This document shows positions 25,618 through 35,908 of a DNA stretch of 64,000 nucleotides, in pieces. Location: positions 1,550,001-1,614,000 of the forward strand of contig CAVXRN010000006.1 of NCBI GenBank assembly GCA_963764205.1, in the 5' to 3' direction. How positions within the stretch are numbered: position 1 is the first letter of the stretch; each line of letters begins with the position of its first letter. The translations under genes and the position numbers were made by a program. Origin of the DNA: Chersky-840 sp963764205 (GTDB lineage Bacteria; Actinomycetota; Acidimicrobiia; Acidimicrobiales; UBA8190). The notes under the pieces are model-generated. The model had not been told where the DNA came from. It did not search any database and saw only the letters and a program-made list of their open reading frames with translations.

Positions 25618-26761
25618 CGACCCCGGTGTTCGACGCGCTCACGCCTACCGCACGACACGACGTGGTGGTCCGACACGACACGCCGTAGAGGAGGCTGATC
25701 CCGCTCGGGACGCTCTGGGTGGCCCAGGTGCCGCCGGCGTCGGTGGTGGCCACGACCACGCCGCGTTTCGACGCCGTGGCCCCGACGGCGCGGCAGGCGT
25801 TGCTCGTCGGACAGGTCACGCTGTTGAGGAGACCGATCCCGCTGGGCGGGCTCTGGGCGCTCCAGGTGCTTCCGGCATCGGTCGTCGCCACGACGACGCC
25901 GGAGTTCGAGGAGCTCGTTCCCACCGCCTCGCACGCGCTGGCGCTGCGACACGAGACGCCGTTGAGGGCGTAGAGCCCGCTGGGTCGGGCCTGGGGTAGG
26001 GCGCTGGGCAGCGTCTGTGCGGTCCAGGTGGTGCCGCCGTCGGTCGTGGCCACGACGGCCCCGGTGCTGACCGACGTGGCGCCGACGGCCCAGCAGTCGG
26101 TGCTCGTCGGACACGACACACCGTTGAGCGTCGCGATCCCGCTCGGCAGGGTTTGGCCCGTCCAGGTGGTGCCGCCGTCGGTCGTGGCCACGACCGCGGC
26201 GCTGTTCGATGATGTGACTCCGACGGCCCAACAGTCACTGCTGGTCGGACACGACACGGCTTTGAGGGCGTAGAGCCCGCTCTGGATGGTCCCGTTGACG
26301 AGGCCGAGCGTGTCCACCACCGTTTGGGCACTCCACGTGGACCCACCGTCGGTGGTGGCTTCGACGACTGCCGAATTCGCCGTGGTCGCGCCCACCACCC
26401 AGCAATGCGTGGCGCTCGGACACGACACGCCCTGGAAGCTGACGACCTTGGTGCCCGCCGGCGCGTCGGCGATCTGGTCGGGCAGGGTCTGGGCACTCCA
26501 GGTCGTGCCGTCGTGTGTGGCCACGACAGCCCCGACGCCCGACGTGTTGGTCCCCACCGCTATGCACTGGGTCGGGACGAGACACGAGACGCCGTCGAGC
26601 GAGGTGACCGTCTTCGGAAGGCTCTGGGTATTCCACACCTCGTTGACGGCCGAGGCACCCGGTCCCGTCGTTCCGCTGCTGCACCCCGCGGCAAGGGCCA
26701 TCACCAAGAGGCCGGTCGCCGCGAGGATGGGCGCAGGGCTCGAGCCGTGCTGTGTGCGCAA
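25598..26761 (-). CDS. Beta-propeller repeat lipoprotein
   Basis: Secreted lipoprotein of 387 residues: signal peptide with lipobox LAAGC (Cys27), then seven or so repeats of about 45-50 residues of the form LNGVSCPTS.DCWAVGATS...AVVATTDGGTTWTAQTLP. The TTDGG.TW motif is that of BNR/Ycf48-like propellers; the paired SC..S..C.AVG cysteines suggest a disulfide in each blade. Likely a closed beta-propeller for protein or glycan contacts at the cell surface; ligand unknown. The tandem blades are similar at DNA level, suggesting expansion by duplication. Confidence 0.82.
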   Translation of the reverse strand: MRTQHGSSPAPILAATGLLVMALAAGCSSGTTGPGASAVNEVWNTQSLPKTVTSLDGVSCLVPTQCIAVGTNTSGVGAVVATHDGTTWSAQTLPDQIADAPAGTKVVSFQGVSCPSATHCWVVGATTANSAVVEATTDGGSTWSAQTVVDTLGLVNGTIQSGLYALKAVSCPTSSDCWAVGVTSSNSAAVVATTDGGTTWTGQTLPSGIATLNGVSCPTSTDCWAVGATSVSTGAVVATTDGGTTWTAQTLPSALPQARPSGLYALNGVSCRSASACEAVGTSSSNSGVVVATTDAGSTWSAQSPPSGIGLLNSVTCPTSNACRAVGATASKRGVVVATTDAGGTWATQSVPSGISLLYGVSCRTTTSCRAVGVSASNTGVVIASDR

Positions 26762-26859
26762 CGTGAACCTCCGTCGGACGATTGCGAAAGCATAGGAGCC
26801 ACACCCGCGCCGGGAACGTCAACCCACAGCAGGGACACGGTGGCGTTGCATGGGGACGA

Positions 26860-27849
26860 TCAGCTTCCCGATCGCCCTCCGGGCAAGTCCGACCAACTCG
26901 AGCGGCGCACCACGGCCCGCAGTGAACGCCGGTGGACGGGGTCCGCGCACCGGAGGAGCTCGTGCAGCACCACCACGGCCCGGAAGGCCATGCTCGGACC
27001 TCGAGCGTGGTGCTTCTCGTAGTACCTGACCCGATTCACCGCCATGAGCGCCACGAGCTCGGGACTGTGCCCCGACCCGCCCTGGCGATGGCGCGCCCGT
27101 GCGGTGGGGACGAAGTCGACCGCCCAACCAGCCGCTCGAGCCCGCGCCGCGAAGTCGGTCTCCTCGGAATACAGAAAGAAGCGTTCCTCGTCCCATGGCC
27201 CGACGGTTCGGTCACAGCCGATCCCGATGAGCATGACCGCTCCGGTGGCCCAGTCGACGTGGTGGGGACGCCGATACTGCGCCGTGTCGCGGACCATCTC
27301 GCTGGCCCAGCTCGGGCGACGGGGGAAGTGGTCGCCGAAGAGCGCGTCCCCCAGGGCGCGCCGGATGGTCGGTTCCCGACGCAACGACCGGTACACCGAG
27401 CCCCGATCGTCGAGGAGCTGGGGGACGACGACGCCCACCGCATCGAGGCGCAGCGCGGCGAACAAGGCCACGACACAACCGGGCTCGAGCACCAGGTCCG
27501 CATTGAGGACGAGGATCGACGAGCAAGCCCCGACATGGGAGCGACCCAGGTTGATCGCCCCGGCGTAGCCCAGGTTCGCTCCGCTCTCGACACACTGGAC
27601 CCCGGCCCTCCGCACGCGCTGCACGGTCCCGTCCTGCGATCCGTTGTCCACCACGACGGTTCGGATGCTCAATCCGGCCGTGGCGTCGGCCAGAGAGTCC
27701 AGGAGCGAGGCGATGTGGCCGGCGCTGTTGTAGGTCACGATGATGACCCCGCACTGGACCTGGCCGGGCTGGGAGGCGGACTCCTGGGAGGCGGACTCCC
27801 GGGGGTCGGCCTCCAGCAGTGTCGTGGCGATCGCGCCGTGGGCGGTCAT
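26860..27849 (-). CDS. Glycosyltransferase family 2 (rhamnosyltransferase-like)
   Basis: GT-A transferase of 329 residues. Residues 33 on read GVIIVTYNSAGHIASLLDSL, then VVVDNGSQDGTV, SGANLGYAGAINLG, LVLNADLVLEPG (metal-binding DxD-like), and WATGAVMLIG...VGPWDEERFFLYSEETDFAARARAAGW with the ED base pair, the pattern of dTDP-rhamnosyltransferases. ATG 27849 is chosen since the longer frame is unrelated. A duplicated 15-bp unit near the start encodes ESASQ twice. It is isolated from the two polysaccharide blocks but likely belongs to the same pathway. Confidence 0.87.
   Translation of the reverse strand: MTAHGAIATTLLEADPRESASQESASQPGQVQCGVIIVTYNSAGHIASLLDSLADATAGLSIRTVVVDNGSQDGTVQRVRRAGVQCVESGANLGYAGAINLGRSHVGACSSILVLNADLVLEPGCVVALFAALRLDAVGVVVPQLLDDRGSVYRSLRREPTIRRALGDALFGDHFPRRPSWASEMVRDTAQYRRPHHVDWATGAVMLIGIGCDRTVGPWDEERFFLYSEETDFAARARAAGWAVDFVPTARARHRQGGSGHSPELVALMAVNRVRYYEKHHARGPSMAFRAVVVLHELLRCADPVHRRSLRAVVRRSSWSDLPGGRSGS
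27769..27798 (-). repeat. 2 x 15-bp tandem repeat near the 5' end of the GT2 gene
   Basis: Two exact copies of ctgggaggcggactc encode the repeated ESASQ-type stretch just before the catalytic fold. Confidence 0.8.
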
Positions 27850-28054
27850 CGGTGCGCGTTCGGAAGCTGCCGAGGTACGCGCACCTCGGAACAGTTTCCG
27901 GACAAGTCCAGCCCCCCGCGCACGAATGAACCGAGGGGAATCCGCCGGTTCTGATACCGAGGGCGGAGATACCCATGAAGTCTGTATCAAGAGCGTGTTT
28001 CTCGCTCTCGGGACACCGAGACGCATCTCGTCTGAGGTGCCCGGCGAAAGAAGT

Positions 28055-31000
28055 GTGGTCGCTGTGAGAGGCCGAGCACGGCGCGGTAGAGGGATTTTCG
28101 CGCGGCTCAGGGTCAGCGCGCTCGACTCGCGCGCCCTGAGCGCGGACAACCCTACGCCTGAACATCGACCGCTCCCGCAACGGAAGTGGCTCGCGTTGAG
28201 TCTGGGTGTGGTGATCATCGCCGGGTTGTTGAGCTCGGTGTTGGCTCTCACCGGTGTGGCCCGGGCCGGCACGACCGTCGGACCACCGGTCGGCTGCACC
28301 GGCAACATGAACCCGGTCCAGTGCGAAAACCTGCAACCGGGCACCCCCCAGGTCGACTCTCCCCTGAGCATCCCCTACAGCAGCATCGGCGACCCCTCGA
28401 TCCAGGGGTTTTCCACGTCGATGAGCGTGGACGTGGGCCAGACCGTCTACTTCAAGGTGGATGCGCCCGGAGTTTCGGCCTGGCACATCAACATCTTCCG
28501 TATGGGCTACTACCAGGGCCTGGGATCTCGCGAATGGGCGTCGAACATCACACCCTCGGTCAGCCTCCCCCAGTCCCAGCCCAACTGTGAGGTCAACCCG
28601 GGCGGGGGCCAAGCCACCGGCCTCATCGACTGCGGCAACTGGGCCGTCTCGGCGTCGTGGCAGATCCCCAGCTACGCCGTCTCGGGCCTGTATGTCGCTC
28701 TGCTCATCCGCAACGACACCGGTGGCGTGAGCGAGGTGCCGTTCGTCGTCCGCAACGACGGCAGTACGGCGAACATCGTCTACCAGACCTCCGACGCGAC
28801 GTGGGAGGCGTACAACGCGTACAACCCGCCGGGCGTCTCGAACCCCAACGGCTCGGGCATCGACGGCGGCAACAGCCTCTACCAGTGCTACATCTCATGC
28901 CCACCGGGCACCCCGGGCGGGTACGTGACGACCCCCGCCACAGCGGTCTCGTACAACCGTCCCCTCCAGGACGCAGAGATCGACCAGGGACGAGACGGCC
29001 CCTTCTACTCCGAATTCCCGATGATCCAATTCCTGGAGGAGAACGGCTACGACGTCACCTACATCAGCGAGACCGACACCGACTCCAACGCGTCGGCACT
29101 GACCGGTCACAAGATCTACATCTCCAGTGGGCACGACGAGTACTGGTCGGGCAACATGCGCAACAACGTGGAGGCCGCGCTGGCCCATGGCGTCAGTTTG
29201 TCGTTCTTCAGCGGGAACGAGGACTTCTGGAAGACCCAGTACCAACCCAGCCCCATCGACGGGACCGCGGAGCGGACCCTGGTCAGCTACAAAGAGACGC
29301 ACAACGAACCGCCCTACGGGACCGCGGCCAACCAATTCGACCCCAATGACCCGTCGACCTGGACCGGAAGCTGGCGCGATCCGCAGGGTGCTGCCCCCGA
29401 CGACGGTGACAGCCCCGAGAACACGCTCACGGGGCAGGTCTTCACGGTCAACTCCTCGGGCCAGAACGACAACATCGACGTCCCCTATCAGTACGCCAAC
29501 ATGGCACTGTGGAAGAACACCGCAGTGGCCCATCTCACCTCGTCGAGCCCCCCGGTCGTTCTCGGCTCCAACCTCGGATCGATCGACAACGACAACCCCG
29601 GCTTCGGCACGCTCGGCTACGAGTGGGATGTCGACGCCGACAACGGTTTCCGACCTCCCGGTGAGATCGACATGTCGTCGACGACCGATACCCAGACCTC
29701 GTCCTTCGTCAACGACTACGGGACGGTTCCCACCGGTGACAACACGACCGAGACGCATCATCTGAGCCTGTACAAGGCCCCCAGCGGGGCGCTGGTGTTC
29801 GGAGCCGGGACCGTGCAGTTCTCGTGGGGCCTGGACAACAACAACCCCATCCAGGGCGGCACCGGTCCCTCGGACCCCAACATGCAGCAATTCGTGGTGA
29901 ACCTCTTCGCGCAGATGGGCGCGCAACCCACCACCCTCATCTCGGGCCTGGTGGCCGGCGCCGGGCCCGCGAGCGAGGCTCCGCCCACGTCGAAGATCAC
30001 CAGTCCGGTCAACAACGCCACCATCGCGGACGGCACGCCGACCACCATCACCGGCACCGCCACCGACACCAGTGGCGGGGTCGTGGCCGGCGTCGAGGTG
30101 TCGGTCAACGGCGGGAGCACCTGGCACCCCGCCACCATCACCGGCGCCGATGCGGCCTCGGTGTCGTGGACGTACTCGTGGCAGGCGGCGCACGGCACGC
30201 CTTCCACCGTGGTCGAGTCGCGCGCCACCGACGACAGCGGCAATACCGAGACGCCCACCGACGGGGTGACGGTCACGATCACCTGTGGCACGGGGTGCTC
30301 GATCTTCGGAGCCGGCTACGTGCCGGCCGTGCCTGACAACGGGACGACCAACCCCGTCACCGTCGGGGTGAAGTTCACCACCGACACCTTCGGGACGATC
30401 AACGGCGTCAAGTTCTACAAGGCCCAGGCCAACACGGGAACGCACCTGGGTCAGCTGTGGACGAGCACGGGGCAGCTCCTCGCCAGCGCCACGTTCACCT
30501 CGGAGTCGTCATCGGGGTGGCAATCGGTCCTGTTCTCCACACCCGTCCCCATCAGTCCCAACACGACCTACGTGGCCAGTTACTACGCCCCCAACGGGCA
30601 CACGGCCGAAGACGACGGCGCGCTCGAGCCGAATCCGCTGCCCAACAACGGGCCGAGCAATGCGGACGCGCCCCCGCTGCACGCCCTTCGCAACACCCCG
30701 TCCAACCCCAACGGGGTCGAGGTCGCCGGAGAGGGATTCCCCACGGTCGGAGACGTGAACCCCGGCGGAGACAACTACGCCGTCGACGTCCTGTTCACGC
30801 CGCAGCCCGGACCCGCCGCGGTGACGTCGGTCTCTGCCAGCGCCGGCTACAGCTCCGCCTCGCTGACCTGGAACGCCCCGACGGGCGGGGGACCAGTAAC
30901 CACGTACACGATCACGCCGTACATCGGATCCCAAGCCCAGCCGACGACCACCGTGAACGGAAGCCCCGCGCCCACGACCGCAACGGTCACCGGGCTCACC

Positions 31001-34000
31001 AACGGCTCGACGTACACCTTCACGGTGACGGCCTCGAACCCGGCGGGCACCGCCGCGCCGTCGCCGCCGAGCAACGGGGTCACGCCCAGCACCAACGCGC
31101 CCCCCGTGTTCATCCAAGAGGTGAGCGCCCACGCCGGCGCCGTGTCCACGGCAGGGATCTCGGTCAAGCCCAACTCGAATCTCTCGGCCGGCAACCGCCT
31201 GGTGGTCGAGGTGGGCGGCTGGAGCTCGACCGGAGCCACCACCGCCAGCGTGACCGACTCCGCCGGTGACACCTTCACGAAGCTCACGAGCTTCTCCGCC
31301 GGTGACGGGTCGCAGATGAGCATCTGGACGGCCCCCATCGTCAACGGTGGCGGCACGGAGCCGACCATCACCGCCAAACCGTCCGGCACCAGTGACATGG
31401 CCATCGCCGCGCTCGAGTACCAGGGGCTCTCGACCGCCAGTGGGACCACCGTCCTGGACCAACTGGCCACCGCCACCGGCACGACCTCGAGTGCGGCAAC
31501 CGTGCAGTCGGGGTCGACACCGACGACCAGCGGTGCCAACGAGCTGGCGATCGGCTTCTACACGGACTCGGGCTTCGGAGACAACCTCGGCGCCGGGTCG
31601 GGATTCACCCCGCGGGTGAACCAGTCACCGACCAGTGACGTCGAGATGCTGGTCGAAGACCAAGTCGTGCCGACCCCGGGCAACCCCGATGCGACGTTCA
31701 GCACGGGGGCCAACACGGTATGGCTCGCGGCCACCGTCGTGCTCAAGTCCGAAGCGATGACGCCGCCGACGGTCCCGAGCGCGCCGACCAGCGTCACCGC
31801 CCTGCCCGGCAACGGGTCGGCGCAGGTGGGATGGACCGCGCCCTCCAACGGTGGCGCCGTCATCTCGAGCTACACCGTGACCCCCTACATCGGCTCGACC
31901 GCCCAAACGCCGGTCACGGTGAGCAACGCGCCCCCGGTGACGAGTGCCAACGTGAGCAATCTGACGCCCGGCACCCCTTACACGTTCGAGGTGTCAGCCA
32001 CGAACTCGGTCGGGACCGGGCCGGCGGGGGGGCCGTCGAACTCGGTGACCCCGTCCAACCTGGCCGATCCCGGCGCACCCACCGGTGTCACCGCCACGCC
32101 GGGGAACACGACCGCCACGGTGTCGTGGACCGCTCCCGCCGACAACGGTGGGAGCCCCATCACGTCCTACACGGTCACGCCGGAGACTTCGGGGAACGAG
32201 GGGACGACGGCGTTGACCCCGATCCAGGTGACCGGGAGCGGGCCGCCGACGTCGGTCACCGTCACCGGATTGACCAACGGCACGGCCTACATCTTCACGG
32301 TCGAGGCCACCAATGCGGTTGGCACGAGTCAGACCGCGCAGTCCGGCACCGTGACCCCGGCCACCACGCCCGACGCACCGACCGGCGTCAGTGCCGTGGG
32401 CGGCGCCGGATCGGCCGTCGTGAGCTGGACCGCGCCCGCCGACAACGGTGGGAGCGCCATCACCAGCTACACCGTGACCCCCTACGTCGGCTCGACACCG
32501 CAGTCGTCGCTGAACGTGACCGCCGCGGCGACGGCCACGTCGGCGACTGTCACCGGCCTGACCGACGGCACCACCTACACGTTCACGGTGACCGCCACCA
32601 ACGGCGTGGGCAACGGGCCCGCCTCGACCTACTCCAACACGGTGACGCCCAACGCGGCGGCGTTCCCGCCCAGTCCCCCCTTCGGCGTGACCGCCACGGC
32701 GGGGACGGGCTCGGTCACCGTGGCCTGGGCCGCACCGAGCAACGGGGGCGCCATCATCTCGAGCTATACCGTGACCCCCTACGTGGGGTCGACGGCCCAG
32801 ACGGCGGTGACGGTGACGGGTTCGCCCCCGGTCACCACGGCCACCTTGACCGGGTTGACCAACGGCACGACCTACACCTTCACCGTGAGTGCCACCAACA
32901 GTGCCGGGACGGGCGTGGCGTCAGGGGCGAGCAACCTGGCCACACCCGAGGCGTCGGCACCGGCCTGTCCGTGCACGCTGTTCGGCTCGGCCACGCCCAC
33001 CACGGTGGACAGCGGTGACACCGCCGCGGTCAACCTGGGGGTGGCGTTCACCGTCGACCAACCCGGCTACATCACCGGGGTGCGGTTCTACAAGGCGTCG
33101 ACCAACACCGGCACGCACGTGGGGAGCCTGTGGAGCTCGACCGGCACGCTGCTGGCCAGCGCCACGTTCACCTCCGAGACGGCGTCGGGGTGGCAGCAGG
33201 TGTCGTTCTCCTCGCCCGTGGCGGTGACCGTCGGATCGACCTATGTCGCTTCCTACCTCGACCCGTCGGGTCACTACTCCGACTCCGGTGCCACTTTCGC
33301 CTCGTCCAACGTGGCCAACCCACCGCTGTACGGGTTGGCCACCACGACGACCCCCAACGGGCTCTATCTCTACGGGTCCACCAGTGCCTTCCCGACCAAC
33401 TCCTACAACGCCACCAACTACTGGGTCGACCCCGTCTTCAACCTGACCGCCACCACGGGGAACGTGCCCGGCATACCCACGGGCGTCACCGCCACGGCGG
33501 GGACGGGCTCGGTCACCGTGGCCTGGGCCGCACCGAGCAACGGGGGCTCGACCATCACCAAGTACACGGTGACGCCGTTCGTGGGGTCGACGGCCCAGAC
33601 GGCGGTGACGGTGACGGGTTCGCCCCCGGTCACCACGGCCACCTTGACCGGGTTGACCAACGGCACGACCTACACCTTCACCGTGAGTGCCACCAACAGT
33701 GCCGGGACGGGCGTGGCGTCAGGGGCGAGCAACCTGGCCACACCCGAGGCGTCGGCACCGGCCTGTCCGTGCACGCTGTTCGGCTCGGCCACGCCCACCA
33801 CGGTGGACAGCGGTGACACCGCCGCGGTCAACCTGGGGGTGGCGTTCACCGTCGACCAACCCGGCTACATCACCGGGGTGCGGTTCTACAAGGCGTCGAC
33901 CAACACCGGCACGCACGTGGGGAGCCTGTGGAGCTCGACCGGCACGCTGCTGGCCAGCGCCACGTTCACCTCCGAGACGGCGTCGGGGTGGCAGCAGGTG

Positions 34001-35848
34001 TCGTTCTCCTCGCCCGTGGCGGTGACCGTCGGATCGACCTATGTCGCTTCCTACCTCGACCCGTCGGGTCACTACTCCGACTCCGGTGCCACTTTCGCCT
34101 CGTCCAACGTGGCCAACCCACCGCTGTACGGGTTGGCCACCACGACGACCCCCAACGGTCGATACCTCTACGGATCGAGCAGTGCGTTCCCGACCAACTC
34201 CTACAACGCATCCAACTACTGGGTCGACCCCGTCTTCAACCTGACCGCCACCACGGGGAACGTGCCCGGCATACCCACGGGCGTCACCGCCACGGCGGGG
34301 ACGGGCTCGGTCACCGTGGCCTGGGCCGCACCGAGCAACGGGGGCTCGACCATCACCAAGTACACGGTGACGCCGTTCGTGGGGTCGACGGCCCAGACGG
34401 CGGTGACGGTGACGGGTTCGCCCCCGGTCACCACGGCCACCTTGACCGGGTTGACCAACGGCACGACCTACACCTTCACCGTGAGTGCCACCAACAGTGC
34501 CGGGACGGGCGTGGCGTCAGGGGCGAGCAACCTGGCCACACCCGAGGCGTCGGCACCGGCCTGTCCGTGCACGCTGTTCGGCTCGGCCACGCCCACCACG
34601 GTGGACAGCGGTGACACCGCCGCGGTCAACCTGGGGGTGGCGTTCACCGTCGACCAACCCGGCTACATCACCGGGGTGCGGTTCTACAAGGCGTCGACCA
34701 ACACCGGCACGCACGTGGGGAGCCTGTGGAGCTCGACCGGCACGCTGCTGGCCAGCGCCACGTTCACCTCCGAGACGGCGTCGGGGTGGCAGCAGGTGTC
34801 GTTCTCCTCGCCCGTGGCGGTGACCGTCGGATCGACCTATGTCGCTTCCTACCTCGACCCGTCGGGTCACTACTCCGACTCCGGTGCCACTTTCGCCTCG
34901 TCCAACGTGGCCAACCCACCGCTGTACGGGTTGGCCACCACGACGACCCCCAACGGTCGATACCTCTACGGATCGAGCAGTGCGTTCCCGACCAACTCCT
35001 ACAACGCATCCAACTACTGGGTCGACCCCGTCTTCAACCTGACCGCCACCACGGGGAACGTGCCCGGCATACCCACGGGCGTCACCGCCACGGCGGGGAC
35101 GGGCTCGGTCACCGTGGCCTGGGCCGCACCGAGCAACGGGGGCTCGACCATCACCAAGTACACGGTGACGCCGTTCGTGGGGTCGACGGCCCAGACGGCG
35201 GTGACGGTGACGGGTTCGCCCCCGGTCACCACGGCCACCTTGACCGGGTTGACCAACGGCACGACCTACACCTTCACCGTGAGTGCCACCAACAGTGCCG
35301 GGACGGGCGTGGCGTCAGGGGCGAGCAACCTGGCCACACCCGAGGCGTCGGCACCGGCCTGTCCGTGCACGCTGTTCGGCTCGGCCACGCCCACCACGGT
35401 GGACAGCGGTGACACCGCCGCGGTCAACCTGGGGGTGGCGTTCACCGTCGACCAACCCGGCTACATCACCGGGGTGCGGTTCTACAAGGCGTCGACCAAC
35501 ACCGGCACGCACGTGGGGAGCCTGTGGAGCTCGACCGGCACGCTGCTGGCCAGCGCCACGTTCACCTCCGAGACGGCGTCGGGGTGGCAGCAGGTGTCGT
35601 TCTCCTCGCCCGTGGCGGTGACCGTCGGATCGACCTATGTCGCTTCCTACCTCGACCCGTCGGGTCACTACTCCGACTCCGGTGCCACTTTCGCCTCGTC
35701 CAACGTGGCCAACCCACCGCTGTACGGGTTGGCCACCACGACGACCCCCAACGGGCTCTATCTCTACGGGTCCACCAGTGCCTTCCCGACCAACTCCTAC
35801 AACGCCACCAACTACTGGGTCGACCCCGTCTTCAACCTGACCTCGTAA
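28055..35848 (+). CDS. Giant secreted protein: DMFA2-like domain, Ig-like, Fn3 and five DUF4082 modules
   Basis: About 2597 residues. A signal-anchor (WLALSLGVVIIAGLLSSVLAL, about 45-70) is followed by a large domain (about 112-635) like the C-terminal region of N,N-dimethylformamidase beta subunits (GYYQGLGSREWASN, SSGHDEYWSGNMRNNV, SFFSGNEDFWK). Then come an Ig-like domain (about 646-742), DUF4082 (747-920), Fn3, a beta-sandwich module (about 1015-1232), three Fn3 domains, and four near-identical Fn3+DUF4082 units (1542-2597). DUF4082 is marked by GVRFYKASTNTGTHVGSLWSSTG. Probably a surface or matrix adhesin/enzyme. GTG 28055 is a best guess; longer starts add unrelated sequence. Confidence 0.85.
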   Translation: MVAVRGRARRGRGIFARLRVSALDSRALSADNPTPEHRPLPQRKWLALSLGVVIIAGLLSSVLALTGVARAGTTVGPPVGCTGNMNPVQCENLQPGTPQVDSPLSIPYSSIGDPSIQGFSTSMSVDVGQTVYFKVDAPGVSAWHINIFRMGYYQGLGSREWASNITPSVSLPQSQPNCEVNPGGGQATGLIDCGNWAVSASWQIPSYAVSGLYVALLIRNDTGGVSEVPFVVRNDGSTANIVYQTSDATWEAYNAYNPPGVSNPNGSGIDGGNSLYQCYISCPPGTPGGYVTTPATAVSYNRPLQDAEIDQGRDGPFYSEFPMIQFLEENGYDVTYISETDTDSNASALTGHKIYISSGHDEYWSGNMRNNVEAALAHGVSLSFFSGNEDFWKTQYQPSPIDGTAERTLVSYKETHNEPPYGTAANQFDPNDPSTWTGSWRDPQGAAPDDGDSPENTLTGQVFTVNSSGQNDNIDVPYQYANMALWKNTAVAHLTSSSPPVVLGSNLGSIDNDNPGFGTLGYEWDVDADNGFRPPGEIDMSSTTDTQTSSFVNDYGTVPTGDNTTETHHLSLYKAPSGALVFGAGTVQFSWGLDNNNPIQGGTGPSDPNMQQFVVNLFAQMGAQPTTLISGLVAGAGPASEAPPTSKITSPVNNATIADGTPTTITGTATDTSGGVVAGVEVSVNGGSTWHPATITGADAASVSWTYSWQAAHGTPSTVVESRATDDSGNTETPTDGVTVTITCGTGCSIFGAGYVPAVPDNGTTNPVTVGVKFTTDTFGTINGVKFYKAQANTGTHLGQLWTSTGQLLASATFTSESSSGWQSVLFSTPVPISPNTTYVASYYAPNGHTAEDDGALEPNPLPNNGPSNADAPPLHALRNTPSNPNGVEVAGEGFPTVGDVNPGGDNYAVDVLFTPQPGPAAVTSVSASAGYSSASLTWNAPTGGGPVTTYTITPYIGSQAQPTTTVNGSPAPTTATVTGLTNGSTYTFTVTASNPAGTAAPSPPSNGVTPSTNAPPVFIQEVSAHAGAVSTAGISVKPNSNLSAGNRLVVEVGGWSSTGATTASVTDSAGDTFTKLTSFSAGDGSQMSIWTAPIVNGGGTEPTITAKPSGTSDMAIAALEYQGLSTASGTTVLDQLATATGTTSSAATVQSGSTPTTSGANELAIGFYTDSGFGDNLGAGSGFTPRVNQSPTSDVEMLVEDQVVPTPGNPDATFSTGANTVWLAATVVLKSEAMTPPTVPSAPTSVTALPGNGSAQVGWTAPSNGGAVISSYTVTPYIGSTAQTPVTVSNAPPVTSANVSNLTPGTPYTFEVSATNSVGTGPAGGPSNSVTPSNLADPGAPTGVTATPGNTTATVSWTAPADNGGSPITSYTVTPETSGNEGTTALTPIQVTGSGPPTSVTVTGLTNGTAYIFTVEATNAVGTSQTAQSGTVTPATTPDAPTGVSAVGGAGSAVVSWTAPADNGGSAITSYTVTPYVGSTPQSSLNVTAAATATSATVTGLTDGTTYTFTVTATNGVGNGPASTYSNTVTPNAAAFPPSPPFGVTATAGTGSVTVAWAAPSNGGAIISSYTVTPYVGSTAQTAVTVTGSPPVTTATLTGLTNGTTYTFTVSATNSAGTGVASGASNLATPEASAPACPCTLFGSATPTTVDSGDTAAVNLGVAFTVDQPGYITGVRFYKASTNTGTHVGSLWSSTGTLLASATFTSETASGWQQVSFSSPVAVTVGSTYVASYLDPSGHYSDSGATFASSNVANPPLYGLATTTTPNGLYLYGSTSAFPTNSYNATNYWVDPVFNLTATTGNVPGIPTGVTATAGTGSVTVAWAAPSNGGSTITKYTVTPFVGSTAQTAVTVTGSPPVTTATLTGLTNGTTYTFTVSATNSAGTGVASGASNLATPEASAPACPCTLFGSATPTTVDSGDTAAVNLGVAFTVDQPGYITGVRFYKASTNTGTHVGSLWSSTGTLLASATFTSETASGWQQVSFSSPVAVTVGSTYVASYLDPSGHYSDSGATFASSNVANPPLYGLATTTTPNGRYLYGSSSAFPTNSYNASNYWVDPVFNLTATTGNVPGIPTGVTATAGTGSVTVAWAAPSNGGSTITKYTVTPFVGSTAQTAVTVTGSPPVTTATLTGLTNGTTYTFTVSATNSAGTGVASGASNLATPEASAPACPCTLFGSATPTTVDSGDTAAVNLGVAFTVDQPGYITGVRFYKASTNTGTHVGSLWSSTGTLLASATFTSETASGWQQVSFSSPVAVTVGSTYVASYLDPSGHYSDSGATFASSNVANPPLYGLATTTTPNGRYLYGSSSAFPTNSYNASNYWVDPVFNLTATTGNVPGIPTGVTATAGTGSVTVAWAAPSNGGSTITKYTVTPFVGSTAQTAVTVTGSPPVTTATLTGLTNGTTYTFTVSATNSAGTGVASGASNLATPEASAPACPCTLFGSATPTTVDSGDTAAVNLGVAFTVDQPGYITGVRFYKASTNTGTHVGSLWSSTGTLLASATFTSETASGWQQVSFSSPVAVTVGSTYVASYLDPSGHYSDSGATFASSNVANPPLYGLATTTTPNGLYLYGSTSAFPTNSYNATNYWVDPVFNLTS
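32684..35848 (+). repeat. Four tandem 798-bp Fn3+DUF4082 units
   Basis: Period 798 bp (266 codons), with equivalent positions at 32684, 33482, 34280 and 35078. Units are almost identical at DNA level. Units 1 and 4 share one variant near the 3' end (protein LYLYGSTSAF...NATNYW), while units 2 and 3 share another (RYLYGSSSAF...NASNYW). Unit 1 also differs in its Fn3 (AIISSYTVTPYV versus STITKYTVTPFV). Confidence 0.95.
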
Positions 35849-35908
35849 CCGACTGGGTGGCTGAGCACCTGGCCGCGGCGCAGCGTTTGGGGCCTCGTGA
35901 CTTCGGCG

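Noticed and set aside
27740..28054. In-frame upstream extension of the giant secreted protein
   Set aside because: It would run over the divergent GT2 start and promoter region, and the encoded residues are not like a signal peptide or known domain.
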